Source: Azolla caroliniana (taxonomy: Eukaryota; Polypodiophyta). Taken from it: a DNA stretch of 64,000 bases. A program made the position numbers and the translations under genes. The notes beneath the pieces were generated by a model that made no database searches, had not been told where the DNA came from, and saw nothing but the letters and a program-made list of their open reading frames with translations. Shown here piece after piece: positions 11,410 through 22,194 of the stretch (its first letter is position 1; each line of letters opens with the position of its first letter). The DNA lies in NCBI GenBank assembly GCA_043228905.1, contig JBHGNT010000001.1, positions 20,894,001-20,958,000 of the forward strand. Direction: 5' to 3'.

Positions 11410-12063
11410 TTGAAGACAAAGGTACTCCAATGGCTCAACATGTTGGAGGCGAAACCGGCCGGATGGACACTCCTGGAAAACTCCAAATTGTCTGAAAAGC
11501 AAAGCCCGAAGACAAAGGCAGAGAAGGCGGATATGATGAAGATACCATATGCCTCTGCCATCGGAAGATTAATGTACGCAATGGTGTGCACCCGGCCGAA
11601 TATTGCATATGTTGTCGGAGTAGTCAGCCGGTTCATGAGCAATCCGGGAAGAGAGCACTGGAATGCGGTCAAGTGGATACTCCGGTATCTGAAAGGCACA
11701 TTGAGTATGTGCCTCCGGTTTGGCCTCGGTAAACCCCAACTTCACGAATTCACGGATTCAGATATGTCGACTGATGCGGATACGAGCCGGTCTACATCCG
11801 GATATGTCATGACTTATGCAGGGGGAGCCGTATCGTGGCAGTCGAGGCTACAGAAGTTCGTAGCACTATCGACAATGGAAGCAGAGTACATGGAAGTTGT
11901 GGAAGCCGACAAGGAAGTAATCTGGATGAAGGACTTCCTCGGAGAGCTAGGGATCCGACAGGAGGAATACTTGCTCTACTGCGACAGTCAAAGTGCCATC
12001 CACCTTGCAAAGAATGTGGCCTACCATTCCCGAACGAAGCACATCCAGAGGAGATATCACTAG
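11410..12063 (+). pseudogene. RNase H of copia F
   Basis: 217 codons after a TAG at 11401. They hold the copia RT thumb (PYASAIGRLMYAMVCTRPNI) and RNase H (HEFTDSDMSTDADTSRSTSG, ALSTMEAEYMEVVEADKEVI, LYCDSQSAIHLAKN, HSRTKHIQRRYH). The catalytic Asp and Glu positions are recognisable. The frame ends at a TAG at 12061, just before the usual C-terminal tail; the polypurine tract and LTR follow. Confidence 0.85.
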
Positions 12064-12226
12064 CTCCAGGAGAAGGTAGAAGATCGAGACTTCATGTTGA
12101 TGAAGATCCACATGAAGGGGAACAGATCGGATATGCTAACCAAGTTGCTTTCAACTGACAAGTTGGACGCGTGCTGAAGACGGATCGGATTAACGAGAAA
12201 TCCCATGCCGGAGTGAAGTGGGAGTT

Positions 12227-12835
12227 TGTTGGGAATTTGGTCCCTCCGAATGGGATCCGGATGAGAAATGGAGGAGCCAGATCGGACAAGCTGGATGAAG
12301 GAACCGGATCTGGAAGGCTTCCAGATGAGACCCGAAAACCGGGTCGAGGGAATCCGAATGGATCCGGTGCAAACCGGATCCAAGGACATATTTGTAAATA
12401 TGTTAGAGTAAGCCCATTAAGGCTATATGTGTTAATAGCCCTAAAGTCATATGACTTAGGGCAATCACTTTGAGTGAGGTGATTATTGTGTTGTTGTCAA
12501 TTGTTGTTGAGACCATATTGTATAGAGAGCGACAAAGAGAGAGTGAGATACAGAGCAATACTCTGTTGTAACCGCCGCTTGGCGAAGATACAAAGCTCGA
12601 GGTCATTGTCTCTGAGTCTCTGATTGTACCTTTCTCATATAGTGATAGTTTGGAGTCTATGGGCTCCTGTGGTTTTTCCCTATTTAGGGTTTTCCACGTA
12701 AACATCTTGTGTTCGCTATCGTTGTTTGTGTGTGTATGTGCGTTCACTCCCTACTTCCCATTTCTATGTTTGATGAACATTGAAGAGATTCAAGACTCGG
12801 TTGTAGCCGAGCAATATTCCATGCTATTTCCTTTA
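12227..12835 (+). repeat. 3' LTR of copia F
   Basis: Starts TGTTGGGAATTTGG after a purine-rich GAAGTGGGAG tract. Ends before the TCGAT duplication at 12836. The final bases are TTTA in place of the usual CA, so the last few bases are less certain. Shares blocks with the LTRs of E and P: the start TGTTGGG with CCCTCCGGATGG-like sequence, AAATATGTTAGAGTAAG-like sequence and a terminal GGTTGT-GCCGAGC motif. Confidence 0.75.
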
Positions 12836-13535
12836 TCGATGAGGTTCCACAGGCGATACCCAAATTCCTCTTCAGCATAGCCGAGAAATAGACATGGTCG
12901 GCTCTTGGGATCAAGTTTCCCCTCTGGTCGTTCGCTATATGCACATAGGTCAGACAACCGATCACCCTCAAGTGCTGGTAGGACACCTCTTTGCCAGACC
13001 AGAACCTTTGTGGTATGTCACATCCAGGGGTATCTAGGGAGACCTATTTATAATGTAGACGATTGTCATCAGTGCCTCAGCCCAATATATCTTCGGTAGT
13101 TTGGCATGTGCCAGCATACATCAGACTCTCTCCATGATGGTCTGGTTCATCCTTTGGGCTAGCCCATTGAGCTCTGGCATCTTCGGCACTGTATACTCTA
13201 ACCAAATACCTTGAGATCAGCAGTATACTTCGAACTTCCCTCGATACTTTCCTCTATTATCTGTCCGGACATCTTTTGGCTTCTATCTAGATTCTCTTTC
13301 TATTCTTGCCTAGAATTCTTTGAAGACGGAAAACACCTAGTCCTTTGTCTTTTGTCCCGGCATGAAACTCCTTGATTACACTCAGTACTTGATTCTTCAT
13401 CTTCAGTAGATAAGCCCACAACTTATGACTGTAATCGTCAATGAAGATAACGAAGTATTGTCCATCGGAATGAGACCTTGCATCTACATAGCATACATCG
13501 GTGTGTACGAGTTTCAAAGCAATTTTCCTCCACAT
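12836..13535 (-). pseudogene. Integrase remnant of copia E
   Basis: 13287-13535 carries the start of the core (LVHTDVCYVDARSHSD, YFVIFIDDYSHKLWAYLLKM). From about 13280 down to 12836 the frame is broken several times but still gives integrase end and linker words (HLRVIGCLTYVH near 12950). The last codons before F are a short LWNLIDK-like block. Not functional. Confidence 0.75.
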
Positions 13536-13628
13536 CGGGGGCCTCGATTGAAAGGTGGCTCATTTATACAGATTCACATTTTTCACCTCCGACAGGAGTT
13601 TCTTTTCAGCTAGCATCTGCATGCCCTT

Positions 13629-14080
13629 CTAACTCATATGGCATAGCCTCTTATGCCAGACCTCACTAGTTGTGCCAGCTACCACATTTACCTCGTTTTG
13701 GCATGGTCGTGCATGCAATACATACAATGTATTTTGCTTTTTGGCGTGAGCCACGATTAGGTTCCCTCTGCAGAATTTCCAACTCCCATTTTGAAAGCTA
13801 CCACAATTGCCTTCGTCGTCGAGTCGTCGAGTCGATATTAGGTTCAGTCTAATATCCGGTACATGGCATACATCCTTGAGTACCATTCTACAACCAGCCG
13901 ATGTCAGCAAACATACATTGCCGATTCCCACAATCCTGCATGCCCCATCATTCCCCATCTTCATGTAGCCTTAGTCGTCATTCGTATACAATGAGATGCA
14001 TTCTCTATTGGGGTCCAGGTGAAACGACGCACCGGAATCGACCACCCATGTCGATTCTTCGCCGATGAGGTTTGCTTCAT
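13629..14080 (-). pseudogene. Protease and pre-integrase region of copia E
   Basis: Upstream of the open piece, a VVDSGASFHL-type active site is readable at about 14015-14050. The 111-codon piece 13629-13964 continues protease (ACRIVGIGNVCL, VCHVPDIRLNLISTRRLDDEG) and ends in the pre-integrase zinc region (SEVWHKRLCHMS). It is a near match to 9248-9600 of F. Confidence 0.8.
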
Positions 14081-14149
14081 TTTGTTCATAGATAAACATT
14101 AAGTCCTTGCTCACGACAATGGTTGAGGTGTTCTTGCTGTATGGAATCT

Positions 14150-14947
14150 TCTTCGGCTCAACACCATAAGCCCCCCCTTTTTCCTTTCAGTAGTGTCGAC
14201 CGTTCTTTTGGAAGTGTCCTGGCTCCCCAGAGTAGAAGCACGTGGGCCTTCCCTTCGACTTTGACCTCAGTCTGGATATGTCCCTGTTTTGAGAACTTCT
14301 TTGCCTGCCCCTTTCCTTTGTTGGATTAACCTTCTATGACTAGGGCCTTGTGATAAGAGATGGACTCCCTATCTTTCCAGTGAGCTTCTTCATTCAATAA
14401 GCTTGACGTCACTATCTCAAGAGACAATTGCTTCCCTGGTGGTCCCGCATTACCTAAAGATAACCACGAGCATCTCTCAGCTGTCCTTTGAAGGGATCCC
14501 AACAACAACAATGCCAATACCTCATCGGCTAGAGGTACTTCTAGAGAGGTGGTCTAGTTTATTGGTCCTTGTATTCAAGGTGTTCAGGTTCTCAACCATG
14601 CTTGAGCCATCCTGATATCTTAGTCTCACGATCTTTCTGAAGACAGAGACTTTGTTTACGGTGGCCTTGTTCTCGAACATGAACCCGATCTTGTTCCAAA
14701 GTACGTTAGTGTTTGTATCTTCATCAAAGTTGTTGTATAGGCTCATGTCTATAAAACATCTTATATATGCAACTGCCTTCAGATGCATGACTTCCCAAGT
14801 CGATGCAACGATCTTGTCAAGCTTGCTTTTCCCAAATTGTACTAACAACCATAGGTCTTTGCATACGAGCATGTCTCTCATCTTCGACATCCAGACTGAG
14901 TAGTTGGAGCCGGTTAGCTTGAACATCCCACCGAATGAGTCATCCAT
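14150..14947 (-). pseudogene. Gag of copia E
   Basis: Starts at 14947 with MDDSFGGMFKLTGSNYSVWM, 29 bases inside the primer site, and runs openly for 141 codons. A second piece (14326-14517) continues with ALLLLGSLQRTAERCSWLSL. The zinc knuckle is degenerate at about 14180-14240: it reads CFYSGEPGHFQKNG, so the second cysteine is Ser and the last is lost. Gag is broken by stops. Confidence 0.8.
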
Positions 14948-14975
14948 ATTCTATTGTTTGGAGGTTAGGAACCTC

Positions 14976-14987
14976 GCTCTGATACCA
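14976..14987 (-). other. Primer-binding site of copia E
   Basis: GCTCTGATACCA on the plus strand, the reverse complement of TGGTATCAGAGC. It matches the 3' end of plant initiator tRNA-Met and lies three bases inside the LTR edge. Confidence 0.9.
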
Positions 14988-14990
14988 CTT

Positions 14991-15531
14991 TGTTGAATAT
15001 GGGATCAATTACAACCGATTGCCAAGCACAAACATGAAAGATAGAAAACTAAAATAATAGAAAATGATGCATTAACACAAAGACACAAGATATTAACATG
15101 GAAACCCTGAAATGGGAAAAACCACGGGAGACCATAGACTCCAATTTGTTCCTTATAAGAGGAGAGACTACAATGAGACTCACTGGCAACAACCTTGAGC
15201 TCGTCTTCTTCTAACTGACGGTTACACATACACACACTCTCTTTATACAGTGGTCACTAATGACTCATGGTATATAATGATTTGCCCTAAGTGTATTTAT
15301 ACTCATACACAATATGAGCTATTTACAAATATAGCCCACTAAGGGCACATTGAGGCTATTTCCAAATATAGCCCCCAGTCAAATTCAACCGATTCGGATA
15401 TTTACCGAATCGATTATTACTCCAATTTGGCCTCGACCGAATCGGGAATCGGTTGATTTTTTGGCCTCGCGTGAGTTGCTGTCAACCAATTCAGCTTATC
15501 TCTCCATCCGGAGGGACCACTTTTCCCAACA
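14991..15531 (-). repeat. 5' LTR of copia E
   Basis: 541 bp, bounded by TGTTGAATATGGG and TTTTCCCAACA on the plus strand, a TGTTGGGAA/CAACA pair in element orientation. It abuts the primer site on one side and copia fragment G on the other. Confidence 0.85.
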
Positions 15532-16635
15532 CTCTGTCCATCTTCAGACTCGACCGAGATGTGCTTCAATCACTTGGAGGCACTTGAGGTCCACTCAACC
15601 TAGTTGAGATTGGACTTTCTTCTAATGTATGCCTTAGTAGATCATCCTCTTTTGTCTCATGGTCGGCCAAAATCAGTTCGGATGGAGTCGGCTCTTGTTC
15701 GTAACATGATGTCGATACGTCGAAAATGACATGCCGACTCACTTAAACTTTTCGAGTAGATGGATTATAGTTCACTTGTACCCCTTTTGTTGGAGTTAGA
15801 ACCCTATGAGGATACATTTCTCTGACTTAGGATCGAGCTTCTGTCGCTTTTTGTCGAGAATATGTACATAAGCAATTGAGCCAAATATCTTGACATGGGA
15901 TAAATCTAGCTTCTTTTCGAAGAACTTCTCGTGGGGTGTGACGTTGTGCACTCCCGATGTTGTGCACCGATTCATGAGGTAGACAATTGTGTTTGCCACT
16001 TTTGCCAAATATGACTTAGGCAGGTTCTTTTCATTCATCATCACCCTCGCTACCTCTAATATGTGCCAATTCTTACGTTTGGATACTCCGTTTTGCTAAG
16101 GTGTGTGTTGGCAAGTAAATTCTCATTGAACTCATTCCTTTCAGAGATAGGTTGTAAATTCATTTGGACATGCTGATTGGTTGCCTTTTTGACTTCATTT
16201 TTAAACTTTTGGAAGTGTTCGAACACTTCACTCTTTTGTCGCATAGGAAGAATCCAGGTGTGTTTGGAGAAGTCGTTAATGAAAGTGACATAATATCGAC
16301 ATCCCCCGAATGTGGCCATTTGAGTTGGCCCCCATACATCTGAATGCATTACATCCAGGATTCCTTTGCTTATGTTCCTCTCTTTCAAAAATGGTTGTAC
16401 ATGTTTTTGGCCGCGTTGGCAAGCTTCACGCACTCTGTAATCTCCTCTGTAAAATTCGGGAGTCCGACAACAACTCCTTTCGATTGCATGCCCTTGAGCT
16501 TCTAGAGATTGATGTGGCCGATTCTTTTGTGCAACAATTCCAAGTCCGTGTCAACTTTGAGGCCTTTCGCGAACATAGCCACCTTCACCTCGTTCGAATC
16601 GAGCATGAACGTGCTACGTAGTTGACATTTGCTAG
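15532..16635 (-). pseudogene. Copia fragment G: integrase and linker
   Basis: Minus-strand copia piece with no LTR of its own. 16056-16433 gives pre-integrase end and integrase core (HSDVWGPTQMATFGGCRYYV, FINDFSKHTWILPMRQKSEV). 15796-16044 gives the core end and the conserved SHVKIFGSIAYVHILDKKRQ and EKCILIGF block. Below 15790 is the linker to RT. From 16434 to 16635 degenerate pre-integrase words remain. E has inserted at or truncated its downstream side, and the LTR of H abuts its upstream side with GCTAG as a possible target site. Confidence 0.75.
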
Positions 16636-17066
16636 TGTTAAGAATTAGGTAAGTAATTAACCAAGGGTTAATTAGTACCTAATTATGTGATTAGTTGATA
16701 AGCGGAAGATTAAGTGATATGTGTGAGAGGAAGAGAGAGAGGAAGATACACTTATGAACAACACAAGATGGGGGATGAGTAACTATATTAAATTAGCATT
16801 ATCATCATCAAATACAAAAATACCCACAATGAGGTATATATAGATCTCACGTGCAAGGCTGCACATGTGTGAAGATAATATAGGTACAAAAGTGTAAGTC
16901 CTATATTAAATGTACTTAGGAGTGGAGGATCTAGAATATCCCACCTAAGTACAAGGTCCTATTTAAGGTATTATAGTCAACACTTCTAACTAGATTCTAT
17001 CTAGGTAACTATGAAGTTACATGGTTGACTAACTAACTAAATTAAGTTGAGCTTGATCTCTCAACA
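16636..17066 (-). repeat. 3' LTR of copia H
   Basis: 431 bp, from TGTTAAGAATTAGG to CTCTCAACA on the plus strand. It is followed at once by CCCCCCCCTCAAGCTC, the reversed polypurine tract. Confidence 0.8.
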
Positions 17067-17154
17067 CCCCCCCTCAAGCTCAAGTGTGAGGTGTCCAACA
17101 TTCAGTTCTGCTTTTGGCGTTGTCTGGCTTTCGATGTTGGTGTCTGTGCAGCTT

Positions 17155-17643
17155 TCATCTAGCCTTTGGCTTTCTTCGCCATGGCAATCTCAGGTCCTCC
17201 CCCTCAAGCTGGTGACGAAGGCATGTAGTGTGTGAGCGAAGGCAGACTACTTCCACCCATCGTGGGTTATAAGCCGATTCGGTGGAGCTCTTGGGCTCTT
17301 GTTTGGCCGCTACCTTCATCGCGAAGGCATAGTGATGGGCCATGTACTTGTTGTAGCCGAGCTGAGTGACGGGGTTCTTAGCTCTAGATGAGCGTTGAAG
17401 TTTTTTGCATGCTGATGTGAGCGTCTTCTTTGCTCCGGGTGTCCGCATGATGGGTACACCAAACTCACTACCTAGTGAGTGAGTCGATGCATCCGAATCA
17501 CTGTCATCGGGGTTGTCGACTTCGTATTCAGGCATCTTACCTTTGCCTTTGTCCAAGTTCGTACTTGGCCGCAACGTGTTTGGGTCGCGTGGGGGCTCTT
17601 GTGGCCCACTAGGCTTTGCCTTAATCGGACTTTCTTTGAACAT
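17155..17643 (-). pseudogene. Copia H: linker to RT joined to RNase H tail
   Basis: 162 open codons. The first part is the charged linker (DKGKGKMPEYEVDNPDDSDS), then the block that precedes RT (AKNPVTQLGYNKYMAHHYAF). The reading then passes into a C-terminal tail with CLRHQLEGEDL, typical of the end of copia RNase H. The RT and RNase H domains that should lie between are gone. The purine tract CTTGAGGGGGAGG within the tail is repeated next to the LTR. Confidence 0.7.
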
Positions 17644-17868
17644 GTGTTCGAAGCGATCTCCATCTTCTACCTCTTCTTCGGCGGATTTCGGGTCGAGCGG
17701 AGTCGGAGTTGAAGTTGTCTCTGGTGCGTACCAGGATACAGACTCGTTGAAGACTACGTCTCAACTTACCCAAACTGCTCGAGTAGAAGGGTTGTAGCAC
17801 TTGTATGCCTTCTTCTCGGACAAGTATCCTATGAGGATACATTCCTCCGACTTCGCGTCAGGCTTTTG

Positions 17869-18190
17869 TCAGCTTTCGTTCGGTATGCGTACATTCGCAA
17901 TGCTTCCGAACACCTTGAGGTGTGACATGATCAGCTTCCTTCCGACAAGGAGCTCGTATGGAGTTAGCTCATGCACTCCATTAGTGGTGCACCGGTTCAT
18001 GAGATAGACGACCGTAGATGCCACGTCGGCCCAATAGAAGTTCGGCATGTGTTTCTCACGCATCATGGCATGTGCTACCTCGAGTATTTGTCGATTCTTC
18101 CTTTCGGCTACTCCATTTTGTTGGGGTGTGTGTTAGCACGAGAATTCTCTCCAAATGCCTTCACTTTGGAGGTAGGAGGTGAATTCGTCG
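17869..18190 (-). pseudogene. Copia H: end of integrase core
   Basis: Open piece 17869-18066 with MREKHMPNFYWADVASTVVY, LMNRCTTNGVHELTPYELLV and LKVFGSIANVRIP. Upstream to 18190 a QNGVAERKNRQILEVAHAM-type block, with the catalytic Glu, is readable across one stop. It ends abruptly at the gypsy C LTR. Confidence 0.8.
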
Positions 18191-18192
18191 GA

Positions 18193-18633
18193 CTATAAGC
18201 TTACCATTATTAAGCCAAATCATTTCTTTATGGATATATTATTTTATCACTATACTTTTACATGTAATTCTCATACATGAGAGCTTAGATGATGACATGG
18301 CAAGCATGCATTCCGTGCATGTCTTCCACCCTCATATGCACCATATGTATGGGGGCATCTATAAAGGAGTGGAGGAATCAAGCAAATGGGGGAGGAGGAA
18401 AAAAAATTGGACTGTAAGTTTTGGGGAAAATAATAAGAAAACTCGTTATCCTATTGATATATCTTGTCTCTCAAATCTAAAGTCAAGCATTCAATCTTTA
18501 TCTTAATCTCTCTCTCTTTCAATCTATCTTAAGTACTTTCTCACTAAAGCTAGTGCAAACTTTGAATACTTCCGGTCCAAGACCCCAGTGGTTCCGCCTC
18601 ACGATCCACACCTAGTGACGGATCTTCACGACA
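18193..18633 (+). repeat. Truncated 5' LTR of gypsy C
   Basis: Matches 30476-30916 of the 3' LTR nearly base for base and ends GATCTTCACGACA at 18633. The first about 620 bases of the LTR are lost at the junction with copia H. Confidence 0.85.
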
Positions 18634-18641
18634 TAATTAAG

Positions 18642-18657
18642 TGGTGAACCCGACGTG
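18642..18657 (+). other. Candidate primer-binding site of gypsy C
   Basis: TGGTGAACCCGACGTG lies eight bases after the 5' LTR end and starts with the TGG expected from a tRNA CCA end. It is not the initiator-Met type; I cannot name the tRNA. Confidence 0.5.
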
Positions 18658-18676
18658 AAAGAGGCGGTAGGCCGAC

Positions 18677-18986
18677 GTGAAAGAGGCGGTAGGAAGGATC
18701 AAGTCGAGGATCAACCGATACTTCGAGATGGCGTCCTCAAGCAATCAAGCGGGAGAGTTTGAAAGGATGATGATAATCGTTGACCAAATGATGAGATCTC
18801 GAGACAACAATGCAAGCGTGGAGAAGGCCGTCGACCGTGTCGTAGAGCTCGAAGGTCAATTTGATGGAAGGAACATTACGAAGCTCCTTGACGCATACAA
18901 AAGGGAGATGAATCAAAGGGATGTGTCTGAAGCGCGGCAAATCACAAGTTTCAAGAGAGTGTTGGCTAGCAACATCCAAAGATGTG
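18677..18986 (+). pseudogene. Gag of gypsy C, N-terminal part
   Basis: A methionine at 18728 (MASSSNQAGEFERMM) is the likely Gag start; the frame is open further upstream. The protein is helical and charged (KAVDRVVELEGQFDGRNITK, DAYKREMNQRD). It is cut at 18986 by copia I. The other half resumes after the duplicated ACGTG at 24683. Confidence 0.75.
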
Positions 18987-19438
18987 TGAAAAGAATTGAG
19001 TGCGGAAGCAATATAGAATACTGAACAACAGAAAATGTAGGTTTAATGGAAAGCTTAGGTTTGCACAGTACACACGGGAGAGACAAAGAGAGAGTAAACA
19101 TAGAACTTAATTCAAAAAGTTAATACTCAATCTGTACATAGGATGTGCTCAGTGAGCACTTTTATACAAGCCCTTACAATCGGGCTGACACAAGTACTAA
19201 CAGTACTTGACAGCTCATAAATGAGCCTCGACTCTTACTCCCAAAATTATTCCTTACGAGGAATATCTTTTTAACAGCCTTTCGGTTTACACACCGATAC
19301 GGCCTTCTTACGCACCGGTTTGCGTACCGGTTTACGCATCCATTTTACGCACCGGTCCGGCCTAACCAACCGGTCCCAACCGATCCGGTCCTCGGCTTGC
19401 TCAGCGGATCCGGTTGATGTTGAGCTTGTCTCTTAACA
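18987..19438 (-). repeat. 3' LTR of copia I
   Basis: 452 bp, from TGAAAAGAATTG to TCTCTTAACA on the plus strand, followed by CTCCCCCTCAAG (reversed polypurine tract). Contains the five inverted repeats described in the findings at 19145-19264. Confidence 0.9.
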
Positions 19439-19489
19439 CTCCCCCTCAAGCTCAACTTGAGGCTCTTCGGGATCTTCCAGATCACCGCT

Positions 19490-20857
19490 CTAGTTCCTCC
19501 TGGCTCCACGCCTCGCTCGTGCTCCTCGGTCTATTCGACCCTGTGTGCTTCGACCCTTCCCGTCGGTACGACCCTTCAGAGCTCCCTTGCTGTCGCGGTG
19601 TTGGCGCTTCTCCTGCTGCCTTCTTTTCCACTTGGCCCTCGGTTGATTCAGTGTCTCCGAATCAAATACTCGAACCGACTCAGCTACCTGCGATCGTTTT
19701 TTGCTCTCGTCTGAGTTGGTTGTCTCCAACTCGTCTTCGGTCTTCTTGCCCTTGACGACATCATCTCCCCCATGCTTGGTTGGCTTTGGCTGTTTCTTCC
19801 GGCTGCTCCCCTTATGTCCGTTGGACTCTTCCACGGATCCGCCCTCGGCTTCTTCAGCCGATCCGAAATCGAATTCGTCATCCGACTCGGCATCGCGGTC
19901 TTCTCCGCTCCTTTCTTGCTTCCTTTCATGGTCATTCGGGACGTCTCTCCCCCTCAAGTTCGGCACGTTGAGGTGACGCAACCCAAGTGCACCCAAGAAT
20001 TGCCGCAACTTGTCCAGACCAAGAGGCTTGGTGAAGATGTCAGCGGGTTGCCGATCCGTCGGAACATACTGAAGTTCGACTTCACTGGAGAGAACACGCT
20101 CACGGACGAAATGGTAGTGCACCTCAATGTGCTTAGTCCGGGCGTGGAAAACAGGGTTCTTGGCAAGCTGGATGCTACTGAGGTTGTCGCAGTAGATCAT
20201 CGTCGGATCAGACACCTCCTCTTGCAGGTCCTTAAGTAGCCGCTTCAACCATATGGATTTGCATGCTGCGACATCCGCTCCTCTATACTTAGCTTCGGTG
20301 CTCGATAGTGCAACTGTTGGCTGCTTCTTACTACTCCACGCGATCGTGGCACTCCCAAGAGAGAACACGTATCCGGACGTGGATCGGCAATCGGCGGCGT
20401 TGCCAACCCAATCAGCGTCGGTGTAGCCGACCAACGACGAGGCTGTACCGGTCCGATATAGTAGTCCCCGGTCCGTAGTGCCGCTTATGTACCACTGTAC
20501 GCGTTGCGCACACTGAAGGTGCTCCTCGGTAGGTCGCGCCATGAACTGACTGATCACCCCGACCGGATAACTGAGATCGGGTCGGGTGATTGTCAAGTAA
20601 ATAAGGCTTCCAACAATTTGTCGGAACCTCGTCGAGTCGCACACCTTTCCGAAATTGGGGCGAAGCTTGACGGTTCTTTCAAGAGGAGTCGAGACGAACT
20701 TACAGTCTGCCATCCCGAATTTGAAGAGCATATTCAGCGCGTAATGACGTTGACTGATCAGTATGCCTTCAAGGGTGTGGATCACTTCGATCCCGAGGAA
20801 GTAATGAAGATCCCCCAGATCCTTCATGTCGAACGATGCCGCAAGTTGGAGCTTCAC
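19490..20857 (-). pseudogene. RT thumb, RNase H and charged C-terminal extension of copia I
   Basis: 455 open codons. The first about 300 hold RT thumb (FDMKDLGDLHYFLGIEV), the SLIYLTITRPDLSYPVGV block and RNase H with DADW, STEAKYRGADVAACKSIWL, MIYCDNLSSIQLAKNPV and HARTKHIEVHYHFVRE. The usual copia protein ends soon after FTKPLGLDKLRQFLG with LRG, coded by the polypurine tract. Here the frame goes on about 155 more codons, first acidic (DAESDDEFDFGSAEEAE), then basic (RKKQPKPTK; RGARARRGARRN). Element J has the same extension, so it is a family trait. The rest of the element is broken. Confidence 0.85.
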
Positions 20858-20858
20858 G

Positions 20859-21456
20859 CGGTTGTTTCTCCTAGGTCGGCGTCGGTGATGACCAAGTCAT
20901 CAACATAGAGTAAAATACTGACCAGCCCGAATCGACCCTTCCGAATGAACAGTGAGGAATCCGATTTTGACGTCGCAAAGCCCATCCGATGCAGTCGATG
21001 CGTGATCTTCGCATACCAAGCACGCGGGGCTTGCTTCAGGCCGTAAAGGGACTTCTTCAATCGGCACACTGCCGACGTGTTCGTTCCGGAGTGAAATCCG
21101 GGGGGTTGTACCATGTACACTTGTTCCTCAAGCTAACCTTGCAAGAACGCATTCTTTACATCCATCTAATGTAAGTGCCACCCCTTGGCTGCGGCTACTG
21201 CGAGCAAAACACGCATGGTCGTCATCTTCGCGACCGACGCAAACGTCTCATCGTAGTCGATGCCGTATTTCTGCGCGTAGCCTTTCGCTACTAACCGGGC
21301 CTTGTATCGGTTGACCGAGTCATCGGTGTTGTACTTGACCTTGTACACCCACCTACATCCGATCGGCTTCACACCCTTCGGTGCGTCAACCAAGTCCCAG
21401 GTCTCGTGTTCCGCTAATGCGTGCATCTCTTCCTCCATTGCGGCGCGCCAATTCAC
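20859..21456 (-). pseudogene. Reverse transcriptase N-terminal and palm of copia I
   Basis: 21166-21456 opens with the start of RT ([60 protein letters not shown]). 20854-21120 carries the palm with [16 protein letters not shown] and an intact catalytic LLYVDDLVI. A TAG and a frameshift near 21120-21166 separate the two, and another break precedes the RNase H piece. All the main RT blocks are present. Confidence 0.88.
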
Positions 21457-21459
21457 GTC

Positions 21460-22155
21460 CTATGCCGCTTCTTTGTAGCTCTCCGGCTCACGCACTTCCG
21501 CTACACGGGTCATGTACACATAGTGATGCACCATGTACTCGTTGTAACCGAATCTCATAACTAGGTTCTTCTGGCGGGTAGATCGGCGTAATCGGTCACT
21601 AACCAATGTCGAGGTCTTCTCGGCCGACCCTCTTGAAGGCCCGTTACCGCTTCCCTCAAAGTCGGATTCCCGTTGGTCTGACTCGTTTCTATCCGTGCCG
21701 GAATGCGACACCTTTTTCTTCCCTTTCTCTTTGCGCGTAAGCCGTCTCCTCAGCTTCCTGCGCGGGGAATGTACGGCCGAGTCTCCACTACTCGCCGGCT
21801 CTTCATCGGACTTGTCGAAATGACTCAGTCGTCCATTCGGTCCACTTCACCGAAATGAAATCGGACTCTCTTCGCAGGTCCCGATTTCAGGCTCATCCAG
21901 AGGCATCTTAGTCTCCTTGACCTCATCTTCAGAACCCGGATTGGAGGTGAGGTTTGGAGTCGGAGGTAGGTACCAGGATGTAGACTCATCAAACACAACG
22001 TCGCGGCTCAGGCGCGCTTGTTTGGTACGCGGGTTATTGCACTTATAACCCTTCTGCTCATTCGAGTAACCGACCAAGATACACTTCTCGGCTTTCGCGT
22101 CCAACTTCCTCCTTTTCTCCTTTGGCACATGCACATACGCAATGCTTCGTCGCAA
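21460..22155 (-). pseudogene. Linker between integrase and RT of copia I
   Basis: 22155-21847 holds RRSIAYVHVPKEKRRKLDAK, AEKCILVGYSNEQKGYKCNN and the RLSRDVVFDE block, the conserved region downstream of the integrase core. 21711-21460 is the charged linker before RT (RQKNLVMRFGYNEYMVHHYV). A frameshift near 21850 separates them. Confidence 0.8.
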
Positions 22156-22194
22156 GTTAGCTTTGTTCCGAAATATAGTTGGTGCGCTGACACT

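Larger units (their letters stand above)
7799..12835 (+). mobile_element. Full-length but decayed Ty1/copia element F
   Basis: Two LTRs flank gag, protease, integrase, RT and RNase H in copia order. The proposed target duplication TCGAT is at 7794-7798 and 12836-12840, and it splits the LIDK codons of copia E, which fixes F as a later insertion into E. The 5' LTR begins TCTTGGGAA where the 3' LTR begins TGTTGGGAA, a single change at the terminal TG. Many stops and frameshifts make it non-coding today. Confidence 0.85.
12836..15531 (-). mobile_element. Ty1/copia element E, 5' half
   Basis: On the minus strand: LTR 14991-15531, tRNA-Met primer site, gag, protease, integrase, then an interruption at 12836 by element F. 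The body resumes at 7798-7630 and is then truncated. E is the host of F. Protein parts are close to those of F (same subfamily), but they are in antiparallel orientation. Confidence 0.8.
16636..18192 (-). mobile_element. Truncated copia element H
   Basis: Minus-strand element with a complete 3' LTR (16636-17066), polypurine tract, a short RNase H tail, the RT linker and the end of integrase. It is cut at 18192 by the truncated 5' LTR of gypsy C. The RT and RNase H core is missing between about 17210 and 17270, so the element has an internal deletion. Confidence 0.75.
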
